Source: Azoarcus olearius
Lineage (GTDB): Bacteria > Pseudomonadota > Gammaproteobacteria > Burkholderiales > Rhodocyclaceae
Length of the DNA: 64,000 nt
Direction: 5' to 3'
Assembly (NCBI RefSeq): GCF_001682385.1
Contig: NZ_CP016210.1
Coordinates: 1,054,001-1,118,000 of the forward strand
Position numbers and translations under genes: made by a program
Notes under the pieces: generated by a model
Databases searched by the model: none
The model's input: the letters and a program-made list of their open reading frames with translations, nothing else
What the model was told of the DNA's origin: nothing
In this document: positions 9,691 to 18,795 of the stretch, in pieces
Numbering within the stretch: position 1 is the first letter of the stretch
How the letters are laid out: each line of letters opens with the position of its first letter

Positions 9691-10596
9691 ATGGCGGGTC
9701 GGGATCGGGAGCCGCATGAGGCAGGACGGAAGGGTGGCGCTCCGGGTGGGGCTCCGGTCCTGTTCGTTCTGGGCGGGCTCGTCGCTGCAGCAGTGTTGGC
9801 CGTATTGGCGATCAGCGGGGCGTATCTCGCGGTAGCGGTGGTGACGCTGACCCTTCTGCTGTTCGCCGCGGTCCTGACAGGCGGACCGAGGGAGACGCAG
9901 GACGGCGGCGTCGAGATCACCACTTCACGTCGCGAACCCACTGCTTCGCCTGGAAGCCGCGGCCCGGAGCCCGACGAACTCGATCGCGCACTCGCGTCGG
10001 TATATCCGTCACCTCCGCTGTCGGAGACGCGGCCTCCACGCCCGACCGCCTGGTCGGCCGAGGTGCTCGACCGCATGGAGTGGAAGCGTTTCGAGGACCT
10101 GTGCTGCGCGTTCTACCGCGAGAAGGGGATCCGGGCGGAGACCACCCGGCTGGGCGCCGACGGAGGCGTCGATGTGCGCCTGTTCCAGGACGACGCCGAC
10201 CCGGCCCGGCTTACGGCGATCGTGCAGTGCAAGGCGCACAGCCGGCAGGTCGGGGTGAAGCCGGTACGCGAGCTGCGCGGCGTGATGGCGCACGAAAAGG
10301 TGGAGAAGGCCTTCTTCATGGCGCCGCGCGGTTTCACCGACGAGGCGCGGGCGTTTGCCGCGGAAAACCGGATCACGCTGCTCGATGGCAAGCTTTTCCT
10401 GGCGATGTTGCAGCGCCTGCCGGCGGAGTCCGCCCAACGCCTGCTCGACTTTGCCACTGCCGGCGACTGGACGACGCCGACCTGCCCCAGCTGTGGCGCG
10501 CCGATGACTGCGCGCAAGGGTCAGCGCGGCGCGTTCTGGGGCTGCAGTACCTATCCGCGCTGCCGCGGCCTGCTGCCGATGCGCGGCGCGGGCTGA
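9691..10596 (+). CDS. membrane-anchored Mrr-like restriction endonuclease with topoisomerase-type zinc ribbon
   Basis: The 301-aa protein has two transmembrane helices (about 22-44 and 45-62), a linker, an Mrr-type PD-(D/E)XK domain, then a four-Cys zinc ribbon (CPSCGAPM and CSTYPRCRG). Nuclease residues are visible: the FEDLCCAFYREKG helix, D161 in GADGGVDVRLF and Q179-x-K181 in IVQCKA. The fold suggests cleavage of (probably modified) DNA or a housekeeping nuclease role at the membrane. ATG 9691 is chosen; a TTG at 9652 would add 13 residues. About 150 nt upstream contain no gene. Confidence 0.8.
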   Translation: MAGRDREPHEAGRKGGAPGGAPVLFVLGGLVAAAVLAVLAISGAYLAVAVVTLTLLLFAAVLTGGPRETQDGGVEITTSRREPTASPGSRGPEPDELDRALASVYPSPPLSETRPPRPTAWSAEVLDRMEWKRFEDLCCAFYREKGIRAETTRLGADGGVDVRLFQDDADPARLTAIVQCKAHSRQVGVKPVRELRGVMAHEKVEKAFFMAPRGFTDEARAFAAENRITLLDGKLFLAMLQRLPAESAQRLLDFATAGDWTTPTCPSCGAPMTARKGQRGAFWGCSTYPRCRGLLPMRGAG

Positions 10597-10620
10597 GGCG
10601 AGCGGCCGCGCCCGCGTCTG

Positions 10621-11445
10621 CTACTTGAGCGTGAAGCCGCGGTTGTGCAGCGCCTCGACCAAGCGGTCGCGCCCCGACAGGCTTTCCGGCCCGGCGACGC
10701 GCTTGGCCGAGTGAACCGCCCAGGTGCCGTGCACCTTCATGTTCTGGCGCTCGTAGAACTGCGCCATCGCGCCGTTGTAGGCGGCGATGCCTTCGTCCTG
10801 GGCGGGGAGCGGCGTGTAGGTTTCGTGGTGCAGCACCACCGACTGCGGCGGGCGCGGTTTGATCTCGGCGGGCTGAGCGGGATCGGGCCGACCTACGCAC
10901 ATGCCGAACACCGCCACGACCTTGGACGGCAGCCGCAGCAGTTCGGCCACGCGTTCGGGCTGGTTGCGCATGCCGCCGATATACACGGTGGCAAGGCCAA
11001 GCGATTCTGCCGCCGCGGCGGCGTTCTGCGCCGCGAGCGCGGCGTCGATGACACCGACCAGGAACATCTCGAGGTAGTCGAGTGCCGCCGAGGGCCTTTC
11101 GTTGGCAAGCGCGAGGTGTTCGAGGCGGGCGAGATCGGCGAGCCACACCAGTTGCAGCGGCGCATCGCGGACGTGGGCCTGGCCGCCTGCGCATTCCGCC
11201 AGCGCGGCGCGCGTGGCCGGGTCGCGCACCGCCACCACGCTCCATGCCTGCAGGTTGGACGAACTCGCCGCCGATTGTGCAGCGGCGACGATCGCCACCA
11301 GTTCGTCTTCCGAGACCGGGTCGGGCAGGTAGGCGCGGACCGAGCGGTGGCCGAGCAGGTGTTCGATGACGGGAGACCAGGCCGCCGGCGCGCGCGCGGC
11401 CGCGTCGCCATAGCGGGTCTGGAACAGGGTGTCGGGCTGGTTCAT
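10621..11445 (-). CDS. nitroreductase family protein (NfsA-like, FMN/NADPH)
   Basis: The 274-aa protein belongs to the FMN-dependent nitroreductase family. Family features include HRSVRAYLPDPVSEDEL, AAQSAASSSNLQAWSVVAV, GLATVYIGGMRNQP and GMCVGRPDPAQPAEIKPR. It probably reduces nitro compounds or quinones with NAD(P)H. The start at 11445 (MNQPDTLF) follows CCGGAG; the frame is open 8 codons further. It is monocistronic and convergent with the Mrr-like gene. Confidence 0.88.
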   Translation of the reverse strand: MNQPDTLFQTRYGDAAARAPAAWSPVIEHLLGHRSVRAYLPDPVSEDELVAIVAAAQSAASSSNLQAWSVVAVRDPATRAALAECAGGQAHVRDAPLQLVWLADLARLEHLALANERPSAALDYLEMFLVGVIDAALAAQNAAAAAESLGLATVYIGGMRNQPERVAELLRLPSKVVAVFGMCVGRPDPAQPAEIKPRPPQSVVLHHETYTPLPAQDEGIAAYNGAMAQFYERQNMKVHGTWAVHSAKRVAGPESLSGRDRLVEALHNRGFTLK

Positions 11446-11550
11446 CGGGGCTCCGGGGAAGGGCGGCACGCAGCCGGAAAATCAACGAAGCCCGAGTATA
11501 TGCCGGCGGAGCGCGGCCGCCGTGGTGGCGGCCTGCGCGGGCCGGTGTGA

Positions 11551-12084
11551 TCAGGCCTCTTCGGCTTCCGGCAGGTAGGCTTGCAGGACCTCGACCCAGG
11601 CTTGCAGGCGCGCTTCGGTCTTGTCAGCTTCGTTGATGTCGTCGAACGGCAGACCCACGAACTGACCGTCGCGTTCCGCGAAGGAGTACTTGTAGGTGTA
11701 GCCCTCGGTGGGGAAGCTGCCGACCAGGGTCGCGCCGCGGGCCTTGAATTTGTCGTAAAGAATACCAAGCGCACTGACAAACTGTTCACCATGCGACACA
11801 TAGTCGCCGGCGCCGAACACGGCGATGGTCTTGCCGGAGAAGTCCGGCTTGTCGTTGTCGAGGTCCAGCAGCGGATCGCGCCAGTCGTTCTGCACCTCGC
11901 CCGAGCCCCAGGTGGAGCAGCCGAACAGCAGGAAGTCGTAGTCGAGCATCTCGTCGAAGTCGACGAAGTCCTCTTCCATGCTGTAGAGGTCACAACGGTC
12001 TTCGCCGAGGAATCCGGCCAGCTTTTCGGCTGCCGCCTTGGTTACGCCGGAGCTGCTGCCGTAGAAGATACCGATGCGGGACAT
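11551..12084 (-). CDS. flavodoxin (long-chain)
   Basis: The 177-aa protein starts MSRIGIFYGSSSGVTKAAA, the FMN-phosphate loop of flavodoxins, and has the CSTWGSGEVQNDW and FGAGDYVSHGEQF segments that flank the isoalloxazine ring. Length fits long-chain flavodoxins such as NifF/FldA. No nif gene is visible here, so I do not assign nifF. AAAGGAA precedes the ATG at 12084. Confidence 0.92.
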   Translation of the reverse strand: MSRIGIFYGSSSGVTKAAAEKLAGFLGEDRCDLYSMEEDFVDFDEMLDYDFLLFGCSTWGSGEVQNDWRDPLLDLDNDKPDFSGKTIAVFGAGDYVSHGEQFVSALGILYDKFKARGATLVGSFPTEGYTYKYSFAERDGQFVGLPFDDINEADKTEARLQAWVEVLQAYLPEAEEA

Positions 12085-12260
12085 GGCTTTTTTCCTTTCA
12101 TTCAGTAAGTGACGGTGCGTAGCGCCGCGTGGATGGGACCGCCGCGGCGGTGAGCGCATGCTGCGTTCGGGAGAGATAAAGCAAGCGCCTTGCCAAGGGC
12201 CGGCTTCAATTCGGGCGTGCTTATTGCATCGACGGGCGCCCCGCGGCAGGGGCGAACTGC

Positions 12261-12266
12261 TACAAT
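12261..12266 (+). promoter_or_regulatory. -10 element of the SRP RNA promoter
   Basis: TACAAT lies 6-8 nt before the predicted 5' end of the SRP RNA, the expected -10 position for a sigma-70 promoter. I see no good -35 match in the GC-rich sequence upstream. Confidence 0.6.
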
Positions 12267-12271
12267 GCCGG

Positions 12272-12375
<104 letters not shown>

Positions 12376-12385
12376 TGAACACATG

Positions 12386-12415
12386 AAAAGGGCGCCCTGG
12401 CGGGGCGCCCTTTTT
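12386..12415 (+). terminator. intrinsic terminator after ffs
   Basis: AAGGGCGCC (12388-12396) pairs with GGCGCCCTT across a short loop, followed by TTTTT. It is immediately downstream of the SRP RNA. Because the stem is flanked by A and T runs it could also act on the minus strand after the ZIP gene. Confidence 0.85.
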
Positions 12416-12430
12416 GTTGCGCGCGGCGTT

Positions 12431-13339
12431 TCAGCCGAGCAGGCGATCCATCATCAACATCGCGATGAAGCCGGCCACCAAGCCCGCGGTGGCGAGCGTT
12501 TCGTGCCCGCGCCGGTGCGACTCGGGGATGATCTCGTGGCTGACCACGAACAACATCGCCCCCGCGGCACCGGCGAGACCCCAAGGGAGCAGCGCGGTGG
12601 CGGTCGAGACGAGCATGGAGCCGGCCACTGCGGCGACTGGTTCGATGAGGCCTGAAATCGCCGCGACCGCGAACGCGAACAGGCGGCCGTAGCCGGCGGC
12701 GGCCAGCGCAATCGCCACAATCAGGCCTTCCGGCACGTTCTGCAGCGAGATCCCGGTGGCGACCGCATTCGCGCTGCCCGCTTCGGTGACATTCATGCCG
12801 GTGGCGACGCCGATCGCAAGCCCTTCAGGAATGTTGTGCACCGCGATCGCAAACACGAAGAGCCATACCGCGGTGGCGCTCCGCGTGCCGTCGGGGGCGT
12901 GCGAGTGAGGCAGGGCGCGGTCCATGACGAGGAGCAGGGCCGCGCCGAGCGCGAGGCCCGCCGCCACGACGCCGACCGCGGCGGGACCGGTGGTTCCGAG
13001 CGCATGGGCCGCATCGAAGGCCGGGAGCAACAGCGAGAACACGCTTGCGGCAAGCATCACGCCGGCGCCGAAGCCGAGCAGCAATCCTTGCACGCCGGCG
13101 CCGATGCGCCGCATCACGAGCAAGGGAAGGGCGCCGAGCGCGGTTGCTGCTGCGGACATGGCGCCACCTGCAAGCGCGTCGCCGATCGGGCCGCCGATCG
13201 CGCCGCCGCCGATTTCTCCGGCGAGGCGGGTGGCCAGCAGCGCCAGACCGGTCAGGGCGATCAACCAGCCGGCGAGTGCGCGCGCTGCGCTGGCCGGGCT
13301 GGCGGGCATGAAGTGCAGACGGGCGACCTTGGCAACCAT
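12431..13339 (-). CDS. ZIP family divalent metal transporter (GufA/ZupT-like)
   Basis: The 302-aa integral membrane protein has about 8 hydrophobic segments. ZIP signature helices carry HNIPEGLAIGVATGMN and LQNVPEGLIVAIAL, with the His/Asn/Pro/Glu metal ligands. A His-containing variable loop (RALPHSHAPDG) lies between helices. It probably imports Zn or another divalent metal. CGGAG precedes the ATG at 13339. It lies 102 nt downstream of cfa on the same strand, with an AT-rich spacer. Confidence 0.9.
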   Translation of the reverse strand: MVAKVARLHFMPASPASAARALAGWLIALTGLALLATRLAGEIGGGAIGGPIGDALAGGAMSAAATALGALPLLVMRRIGAGVQGLLLGFGAGVMLAASVFSLLLPAFDAAHALGTTGPAAVGVVAAGLALGAALLLVMDRALPHSHAPDGTRSATAVWLFVFAIAVHNIPEGLAIGVATGMNVTEAGSANAVATGISLQNVPEGLIVAIALAAAGYGRLFAFAVAAISGLIEPVAAVAGSMLVSTATALLPWGLAGAAGAMLFVVSHEIIPESHRRGHETLATAGLVAGFIAMLMMDRLLG

Positions 13340-13441
13340 GTTCGACTCCGGGGTGTGAAGCGACGCTTCCGATGAGTCGACTATGGCTGTCCGGTATTTA
13401 TAGTTCCAATTGAATGATTTTAATTATTCGATAGGTATCGG

Positions 13442-14674
13442 CTAAATCAACGGGCGCCGATAACCGCCGGGCGTGCCCGTTGGCGACATCACGATCTGCC
13501 ACAGCTGGGTGGTGCGGGCGCGGAAGGTGCCGGCACAGGCGAGCAGGTAGTAGCGCCACATCCGGTGGAAGCGTTCGCCATAGCGTTCGGCGAAGCGGGG
13601 CCAGGCGGTCTCGAAGCGTGCGTGCCAGGCCATCAGCGTGCGGTCGTAGTCGGCGCCAAAGTTGTGGACGTCTTCGATGATGAAGCGGTCTTCCGCCGCG
13701 TCGGTGATCTGTCCGAGCGTGGGCAGGTCGCCGTTCGGAAAGATGTAGCGGTCTATCCACGGATCGGTCGGCATCCGGCGCAGGTTCTTGCCGATCGTGT
13801 GCAACAGGAACAGGGCCTGCGTATCGTCATCGGGCAGGCAGCGCCGTACCGCATCGAAATACGCGGGATGATTCTTGTGGCCGACGTGCTCGAACATGCC
13901 GAGCGAGGCCGCACGGTCGAAGTGCTCGCCTTCTGCCGGGCGGAATTCACGGTAATCGGCGAGGCGGAACTCCACCGGCAAACCCGCGCAGCGCGCGCGC
14001 CCGAATTCGGCCTGCTCGCGCGAGATGGTGAGCCCCACGCACTGCACGCCGTAATGCGTGGCGGCGAACTTCATCAGGCTGCCCCATCCGCAGCCGATGT
14101 CGAGCAGGCGCATGCCGGGGCGCAGTTCGAGCTTGCGGCAGACCAGGTCGAGTTTGGCGCGCTGCGCTTCCTCGAGCGAACCCGCGCCGGCCCAGTAGCC
14201 GCAGGTGTAGGCCATGTGCGGGTCGAGCATGGCCTCGAAGAAGTCGTTGCCGAGGTCGTAATGGGTCTGGCCGACATGCCAGGCGCGGCGCAGGTTCTGC
14301 AGATTGAACAGGCGCGCGCGCAGGCTCTGGACCATCAGCGAGGTGGTGCCGACCTTTTCGTCCAGATGTGCGCCCAGTACGCGGCGGAAGAACTCGTCGA
14401 GCCGGGCACAATCCCACCAGCCGTCCATATAGGCTTCACCCAGCCCCAGGCTGCCCTGCGCGAGCACGCGGGCGGCGGTGTCCGGGTGATGCACCTGGAT
14501 GTCCCAGGGCCGCTCGCCGTCCACGCTGACGTCCGCGAGCGCGAGGAGTTCGGCGAAGGCGCGCCGCGCGCCATCGTCGCCCCCGCGCCGGGCCGCGGTG
14601 CCACGGTGGGCGCGGGAGTACGCAGGGGGCGCCACGGGGCGGGAGGCGGCGCGGTCTGTATCGGCAGAGTTCAT
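13442..14674 (-). CDS. cfa: cyclopropane-fatty-acyl-phospholipid synthase
   Basis: The 410-aa enzyme adds a SAM-derived methylene across unsaturated acyl chains of membrane phospholipids. The SAM-binding motif LLDIGCGWGSLMKFAA is clear, as are HYDLGNDFFEAMLDPHMAYTC and the FDRAASLGMFEHVGHKN block of the CFA synthase/mycolic acid synthase family. Length is close to E. coli Cfa. GAGGAG lies 7 nt before the ATG at 14674. Confidence 0.93.
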   Translation of the reverse strand: MNSADTDRAASRPVAPPAYSRAHRGTAARRGGDDGARRAFAELLALADVSVDGERPWDIQVHHPDTAARVLAQGSLGLGEAYMDGWWDCARLDEFFRRVLGAHLDEKVGTTSLMVQSLRARLFNLQNLRRAWHVGQTHYDLGNDFFEAMLDPHMAYTCGYWAGAGSLEEAQRAKLDLVCRKLELRPGMRLLDIGCGWGSLMKFAATHYGVQCVGLTISREQAEFGRARCAGLPVEFRLADYREFRPAEGEHFDRAASLGMFEHVGHKNHPAYFDAVRRCLPDDDTQALFLLHTIGKNLRRMPTDPWIDRYIFPNGDLPTLGQITDAAEDRFIIEDVHNFGADYDRTLMAWHARFETAWPRFAERYGERFHRMWRYYLLACAGTFRARTTQLWQIVMSPTGTPGGYRRPLI

Positions 14675-14734
14675 GCACGCTCCTCTAGCGCAAGCGCGTC
14701 GTCCGGCCCGGGCGGGCGACGGCGTACACCCGGG

Positions 14735-14815
14735 TCAAGACACTTCGGCGATTTCCGCGCAAACGGCGCACAGTGTGTCGATCCACGCGCGAACTTCTTC
14801 GGCTAGGTGTTCCAT
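14735..14815 (-). CDS. possible 26-aa small protein upstream of cfa
   Basis: A 26-codon frame starts at an ATG with a GGGGAG-like ribosome binding site 6 nt upstream. It encodes an amphipathic acidic peptide with a CAVC pair (MEHLAEEVRAW, then IDTLCAVCAEIAEVS). It lies 60 nt before cfa on the same strand. I do not recognise it. It could be a real small protein, a leader peptide or chance; support is only the start signal and location. Confidence 0.35.
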   Translation of the reverse strand: MEHLAEEVRAWIDTLCAVCAEIAEVS

Positions 14816-14973
14816 TGCGTTCTCCCCTGAGGCGGCGCGGAGCCGACGACTGAAGGATAGGCAGCGACCGGAGATAGACCAAATGGATTGAGCCAATCGC
14901 GCCGATTGGCAATTCGAATCATCGGCGGAGCGCGCCGGGAACGGGCAGGGGGGCTCTGCTAGAATCCCCACCC

Positions 14974-16962
14974 ATGAGCTACCAGGTCCTTGCACGCAAA
15001 TGGCGGCCGAAATCCTTCGGCACGCTGGTCGGTCAGGAGCACGTCGTCCGTGCGCTGAGCCACGCGCTCGCCACCGGCCGCCTGCACCACGCCTACCTGT
15101 TCACCGGTACGCGCGGGGTGGGCAAGACCACCATCAGCCGCATCCTGGCTAAAGCGCTCAACTGCGAAACCGGCGTGACGGCGGAGCCCTGCGGCCAGTG
15201 CGAAGCCTGCCGGGCGATCGATGCGGACCGCTTCCCCGACTACGTGGAAATGGATGCCGCCTCCAACCGGGGGGTGGAAGACATGGCCGCGTTGCTCGAC
15301 AAGGCGGTATACGCGCCGGTGCAGGGCCGCTACAAGGTCTACATGATCGACGAAGTGCACATGCTCACCGGGCATGCGTTCAACGCGATGCTGAAGACCC
15401 TCGAAGAGCCGCCGGAGCACGTCAAGTTCATCCTCGCCACCACCGATCCGCAGAAGATCCCGGTGACGGTGCTGTCACGCTGCCTGCAGTTCAACCTCAA
15501 GCAGATGCCGCAGGGGCATATCGTCGAGCACCTGGACCGCGTCCTGACCGCCGAGGCGGTACCGTTCGAGCCGCCCGCGCTGCGGCATATCGCCAAAGCG
15601 GCCAACGGCTCGATGCGCGATGCCCTTTCGCTGCTCGATCAGGCGATCGCTCACGGCGCCGGCAAGGTGGCTGAAGAGCAGGTCACGCACATGCTCGGCA
15701 CCGTCGGTGATGATCACCTGCACGCCGTGCTGGAGGCGCTCGCCGCAGCCGACATGGCGGCGCTGCTCGCCGTGGCCGACGGCATGGAGGCGCGCAGCCT
15801 CTCGTTCGACGCCGCGCTGCAGGCGCTGGCTTCACTGCTGCACCGGGTCGCGCTCTATCAGTTTGCGCCGGCAGCGATTACCGACCCGCTCGAACGAAGC
15901 CGGGTCGAAGTCCACGCCGCGGCCTTCGACGCCGAGTTTCTGCAGCTCGCCTACCAGATTGCGATCCATGGCCGGGAAGAGCTGCCGTTGGCGCCGGACG
16001 AATACACCGGCTTCACGATGACGCTGCTGCGTCTGCACGCGTTCCGCCCGGAGCAGCCGCCGGCCTTGGGAAGCACGCCGACCGGCGCGGACGGGGGCGC
16101 GGGGGGCGAGCGCCGGCCGCTGCCGGCGCGGGCGCCGGCTCCCGCCGCGGTGACGCCCCAGATGCAAAGCGCCGGCGCCGGGATGCCGCCAAATGCGGTC
16201 GCGGCGACGAACCGGCCCGTTCCGCCCGCGGCGACGACGGCCGCCCCGGCCCCTGTGTCGGCCGCGCCTGTGCCGCAGGCACCGTCTTCCTCCGCCGCGC
16301 CTCCTGCGCCCGCAGCGCCGGTGGCGCCGCCCGAGGGGCCGGCGGTTTCCCCGCCGGCGGGCGACGTTCCGCCGTGGGAGGAGCTGCCCCCGGAAGCGCA
16401 GTGGGACGAGGGTGACAGGGCCGCAGCGGGCGGTGCCGAGCGCTTCGACGAGGAATTGAACGACGCGCCGCCGCGTCCGGCCCCGCTTGCGGTCGTCAGA
16501 CCCTCTACGGCGCCGGCGGTAGCACCCGCCGCGGACGAAGCACCCGGGGACGCCGTGCTGGCAGCCCCGCAGGCGCTGGCGGCGGGCGACTGGCGGTCCT
16601 TGGTACGTGCCCTCGGGCTGACCGGCATGCTGCGGGAGCTGGCGCAGCACTGCGAGTGGGTGGGGCTGGATGGCGAGCAGCTCGAGCTGCGCCTGTCGGC
16701 CACCCATCGCCATCTGCTCGATATCAACCGCAGCGCGCCCGAGCGGTTGCAGGAACAACTCGGCGCCGCGTTGGGGCGCACGCTCCGGGTCCGGATCGTC
16801 ATCGGTACCATCGAGGGTGAGACGCCCGCCCAACGCGACGAAATCGAGCGTCGGCAGCGCCACGCCGAAGCGGTCGCGGCGCTCGAATGCGACCCCTTCG
16901 TGCGTGAATTGATCGAGCGCTTCGATGCCACGCTGCTCGAAGACACGGTACGGCCGCTCTAG
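14974..16962 (+). CDS. dnaX: DNA polymerase III subunit gamma/tau
   Basis: The 662-aa clamp-loader ATPase starts with the family-typical [20 protein letters not shown]. Walker A is GTRGVGKTT, the zinc-binding cysteines are in PCGQCEAC plus the preceding NCE, and Walker B is [11 protein letters not shown] Pro/Ala-rich linker (about residues 370-520) precedes the tau C-terminal region. I see no A-rich slippery heptamer in the linker, so there is no sign of the programmed frameshift that makes gamma in E. coli. It heads the conserved dnaX-ybaB-recR cluster. Confidence 0.97.
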   Translation: MSYQVLARKWRPKSFGTLVGQEHVVRALSHALATGRLHHAYLFTGTRGVGKTTISRILAKALNCETGVTAEPCGQCEACRAIDADRFPDYVEMDAASNRGVEDMAALLDKAVYAPVQGRYKVYMIDEVHMLTGHAFNAMLKTLEEPPEHVKFILATTDPQKIPVTVLSRCLQFNLKQMPQGHIVEHLDRVLTAEAVPFEPPALRHIAKAANGSMRDALSLLDQAIAHGAGKVAEEQVTHMLGTVGDDHLHAVLEALAAADMAALLAVADGMEARSLSFDAALQALASLLHRVALYQFAPAAITDPLERSRVEVHAAAFDAEFLQLAYQIAIHGREELPLAPDEYTGFTMTLLRLHAFRPEQPPALGSTPTGADGGAGGERRPLPARAPAPAAVTPQMQSAGAGMPPNAVAATNRPVPPAATTAAPAPVSAAPVPQAPSSSAAPPAPAAPVAPPEGPAVSPPAGDVPPWEELPPEAQWDEGDRAAAGGAERFDEELNDAPPRPAPLAVVRPSTAPAVAPAADEAPGDAVLAAPQALAAGDWRSLVRALGLTGMLRELAQHCEWVGLDGEQLELRLSATHRHLLDINRSAPERLQEQLGAALGRTLRVRIVIGTIEGETPAQRDEIERRQRHAEAVAALECDPFVRELIERFDATLLEDTVRPL

Positions 16963-17013
16963 GCCTGCCCCCACGGCTAACCCATCCCTTCCTTCCCAGC
17001 GGAGAACATGATC

Positions 17014-17337
17014 ATGATGAAAGGCGGTATTGCCGGCCTGATGAAGCAGGCCCAGCAGATGCAGGACAACATGAAGAAGATGCAGGACCAGCTCGCCAGC
17101 GTCGAGGTCGAGGGTCAGGCCGGCGCAGGCGTCGTCAAGGTGGTGATGACCTGCAAGTACGACGTGCGGCGCGTCAGCATCGACGACGCGGTGATGGACG
17201 ACAAGGAAATGCTGGAAGACCTCGTCGCGGCGGCGCTCAACGACGCGGTCCGCAAGGTCGAGACCACCACGCAGGAAAAGATGGCGGGCTTCACGGCCGG
17301 CCTCAACCTGCCGCCGGGGTTCAAGCTTCCGTTCTGA
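17014..17337 (+). CDS. ybaB: YbaB/EbfC family nucleoid-associated protein
   Basis: The ~107-aa DNA-binding protein has the family N-terminus [20 protein letters not shown]. Three in-frame ATGs occur at 17008, 17014 and 17017. GGAG at 17001-17004 best supports 17014, but 17008 is possible. Its position between dnaX and recR is conserved in many bacteria. Confidence 0.93.
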   Translation: MMKGGIAGLMKQAQQMQDNMKKMQDQLASVEVEGQAGAGVVKVVMTCKYDVRRVSIDDAVMDDKEMLEDLVAAALNDAVRKVETTTQEKMAGFTAGLNLPPGFKLPF

Positions 17338-17417
17338 GATCAACAGTCTCCACGCCGAATGCGTTCGCCGCCCCGCGAGGGGGCGGAGAGGCGCTTGAGG
17401 CGGCCCGACGCGTACCG

Positions 17418-18017
17418 ATGTCCTCTCCTCCTTCCAGTCTCGACGAACTCATCGCCGCGCTGCGCTGCCTGCCTGGCGTCGGGCCGAAGTCCGCGCAGCG
17501 CATGGCCTACCACCTGCTGCAGCGCGACCAGCGCGGCGCGGCGCGGCTGGCGGGGGCGCTCGGCCATGCGCTCGAAGTGCTGCGCCATTGCCAGCGCTGC
17601 AACAACTTCTCCGAAGAGGCGGTCTGCCAGCGCTGCGCCAATCCGCGGCGCGACCCCGCGACGCTCTGTGTCGTCGAGATGCCCGCCGATCTGGCCATGA
17701 TCGAGCAGACCCAGTCCTACAACGGCCTGTACTACGTGCTGATGGGGCGTTTGTCGCCACTCGACGGCGTGGGACCGCGCGAACTCGGGCTCGAACGCCT
17801 GATCGCGCGTGCGACCGACGGTGAGGTCAAGGAAGTCATCCTCGCGACCAACTTCACCAACGAGGGCGAGGCGACGGCGCACACCGTGGCCACGCTGCTC
17901 GGCGCGCGCGGGGTCAAGGTCAGCCGCATCTCACGCGGCGTGCCCGTCGGTGGCGAACTCGAACACACCGACACCGGCACGATTGCCCAGGCGCTGGTCG
18001 AGCGGCGCGCGTTCTGA
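17418..18017 (+). CDS. recR: recombination protein RecR
   Basis: The 199-aa protein forms the RecFOR loader of RecA at ssDNA gaps. The helix-hairpin-helix [17 protein letters not shown], the zinc finger [16 protein letters not shown] and the Toprim segment are visible. Length is standard. It is the third gene of the dnaX cluster, 80 nt after ybaB. Confidence 0.97.
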   Translation: MSSPPSSLDELIAALRCLPGVGPKSAQRMAYHLLQRDQRGAARLAGALGHALEVLRHCQRCNNFSEEAVCQRCANPRRDPATLCVVEMPADLAMIEQTQSYNGLYYVLMGRLSPLDGVGPRELGLERLIARATDGEVKEVILATNFTNEGEATAHTVATLLGARGVKVSRISRGVPVGGELEHTDTGTIAQALVERRAF

Positions 18018-18141
18018 ACGCGTGCTGCAGTGCGGCAGGCGGCGCTTTCCTAGCCCCTGATCGAAGCAGGGTGATCGCTTTGAAAGCCTTGTGCCGACTG
18101 GATTTTCCGACTTCGCGCTTTCTCTGCTGCAGCGACTCCGA

Positions 18142-18147
18142 TATAAT
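18142..18147 (+). promoter_or_regulatory. -10 element of a putative petABC promoter
   Basis: TATAAT occurs 52 nt before the petA start in the recR-petA gap. A weak -35 (TTTCTC at 18119-18124) sits 17 nt upstream. This is a plausible housekeeping promoter for the bc1 operon. Confidence 0.5.
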
Positions 18148-18198
18148 CCGAAGGTTTTTTGTATCCGGTCTTTGGTTTTCCTTTCAGGGAAGAGGGTC

Positions 18199-18792
18199 AT
18201 GAGCGTTGAACAAAAGATGGACAACGGCCGCCGCACGCTGTTGCTGGCGACGTCCGCCGCAGGCGGCGTCGCGGCGGTGGCCACGGCGGTGCCGTTCGTT
18301 GCCAGTCTGACGCCGTCCGAGCGCGCCAAGGCAGCAGGGGCGCCGGTCGAGGTCGATGTGGGCAAACTCGCCCCGGGCGAGATGATGACGGTGGAATGGC
18401 GCGGCAAGCCCGTGTGGATCCTGCGTCGCACCCCCGAAATGCTGGCGTCGCTGGACAAGACGGACGACAAGGTCAGCGATCCGCAGTCCGACAAGCTGCA
18501 GCAGCCCGAGTACGCCAAGAACAAGCATCGCTCGATCAAGCCCGAGTACCTGATCGCGGTCGGCATCTGCACCCACCTTGGCTGCTCGCCGTCCGACAAG
18601 TTCAAGGTCGGCGCCGAAAGCGGCGTCGGTGCGGACTGGCCCGGCGGCTTCCTGTGCCCCTGTCATGGCTCGCAGTTCGACCTCGCCGGTCGCGTCTACA
18701 AGAGCATGCCGGCGCCGGACAACCTCGAGATTCCTCCGCACAAGTACGTCGCGGACACCACCATCCTCGTCGGTGAAGACGGAAAGGCCTAA
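18199..18792 (+). CDS. petA: ubiquinol-cytochrome c reductase iron-sulfur (Rieske) subunit
   Basis: The 197-aa subunit of cytochrome bc1 carries the Rieske [2Fe-2S] cluster in CTHLGC and CPCHGS. The N-terminus has a twin-arginine motif (NGRRTLLLATSA) and one hydrophobic anchor, as expected for Tat-dependent Rieske insertion. ATG 18199 follows an AGAGGG ribosome binding site. It is followed 3 nt later by petB. Confidence 0.96.
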   Translation: MSVEQKMDNGRRTLLLATSAAGGVAAVATAVPFVASLTPSERAKAAGAPVEVDVGKLAPGEMMTVEWRGKPVWILRRTPEMLASLDKTDDKVSDPQSDKLQQPEYAKNKHRSIKPEYLIAVGICTHLGCSPSDKFKVGAESGVGADWPGGFLCPCHGSQFDLAGRVYKSMPAPDNLEIPPHKYVADTTILVGEDGKA

Positions 18793-18795
18793 GCG

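Noticed and set aside
11551..12084. Flavodoxin as nifF
   Set aside because: No nif genes are nearby, and long-chain flavodoxins have other roles; the symbol was not assigned.
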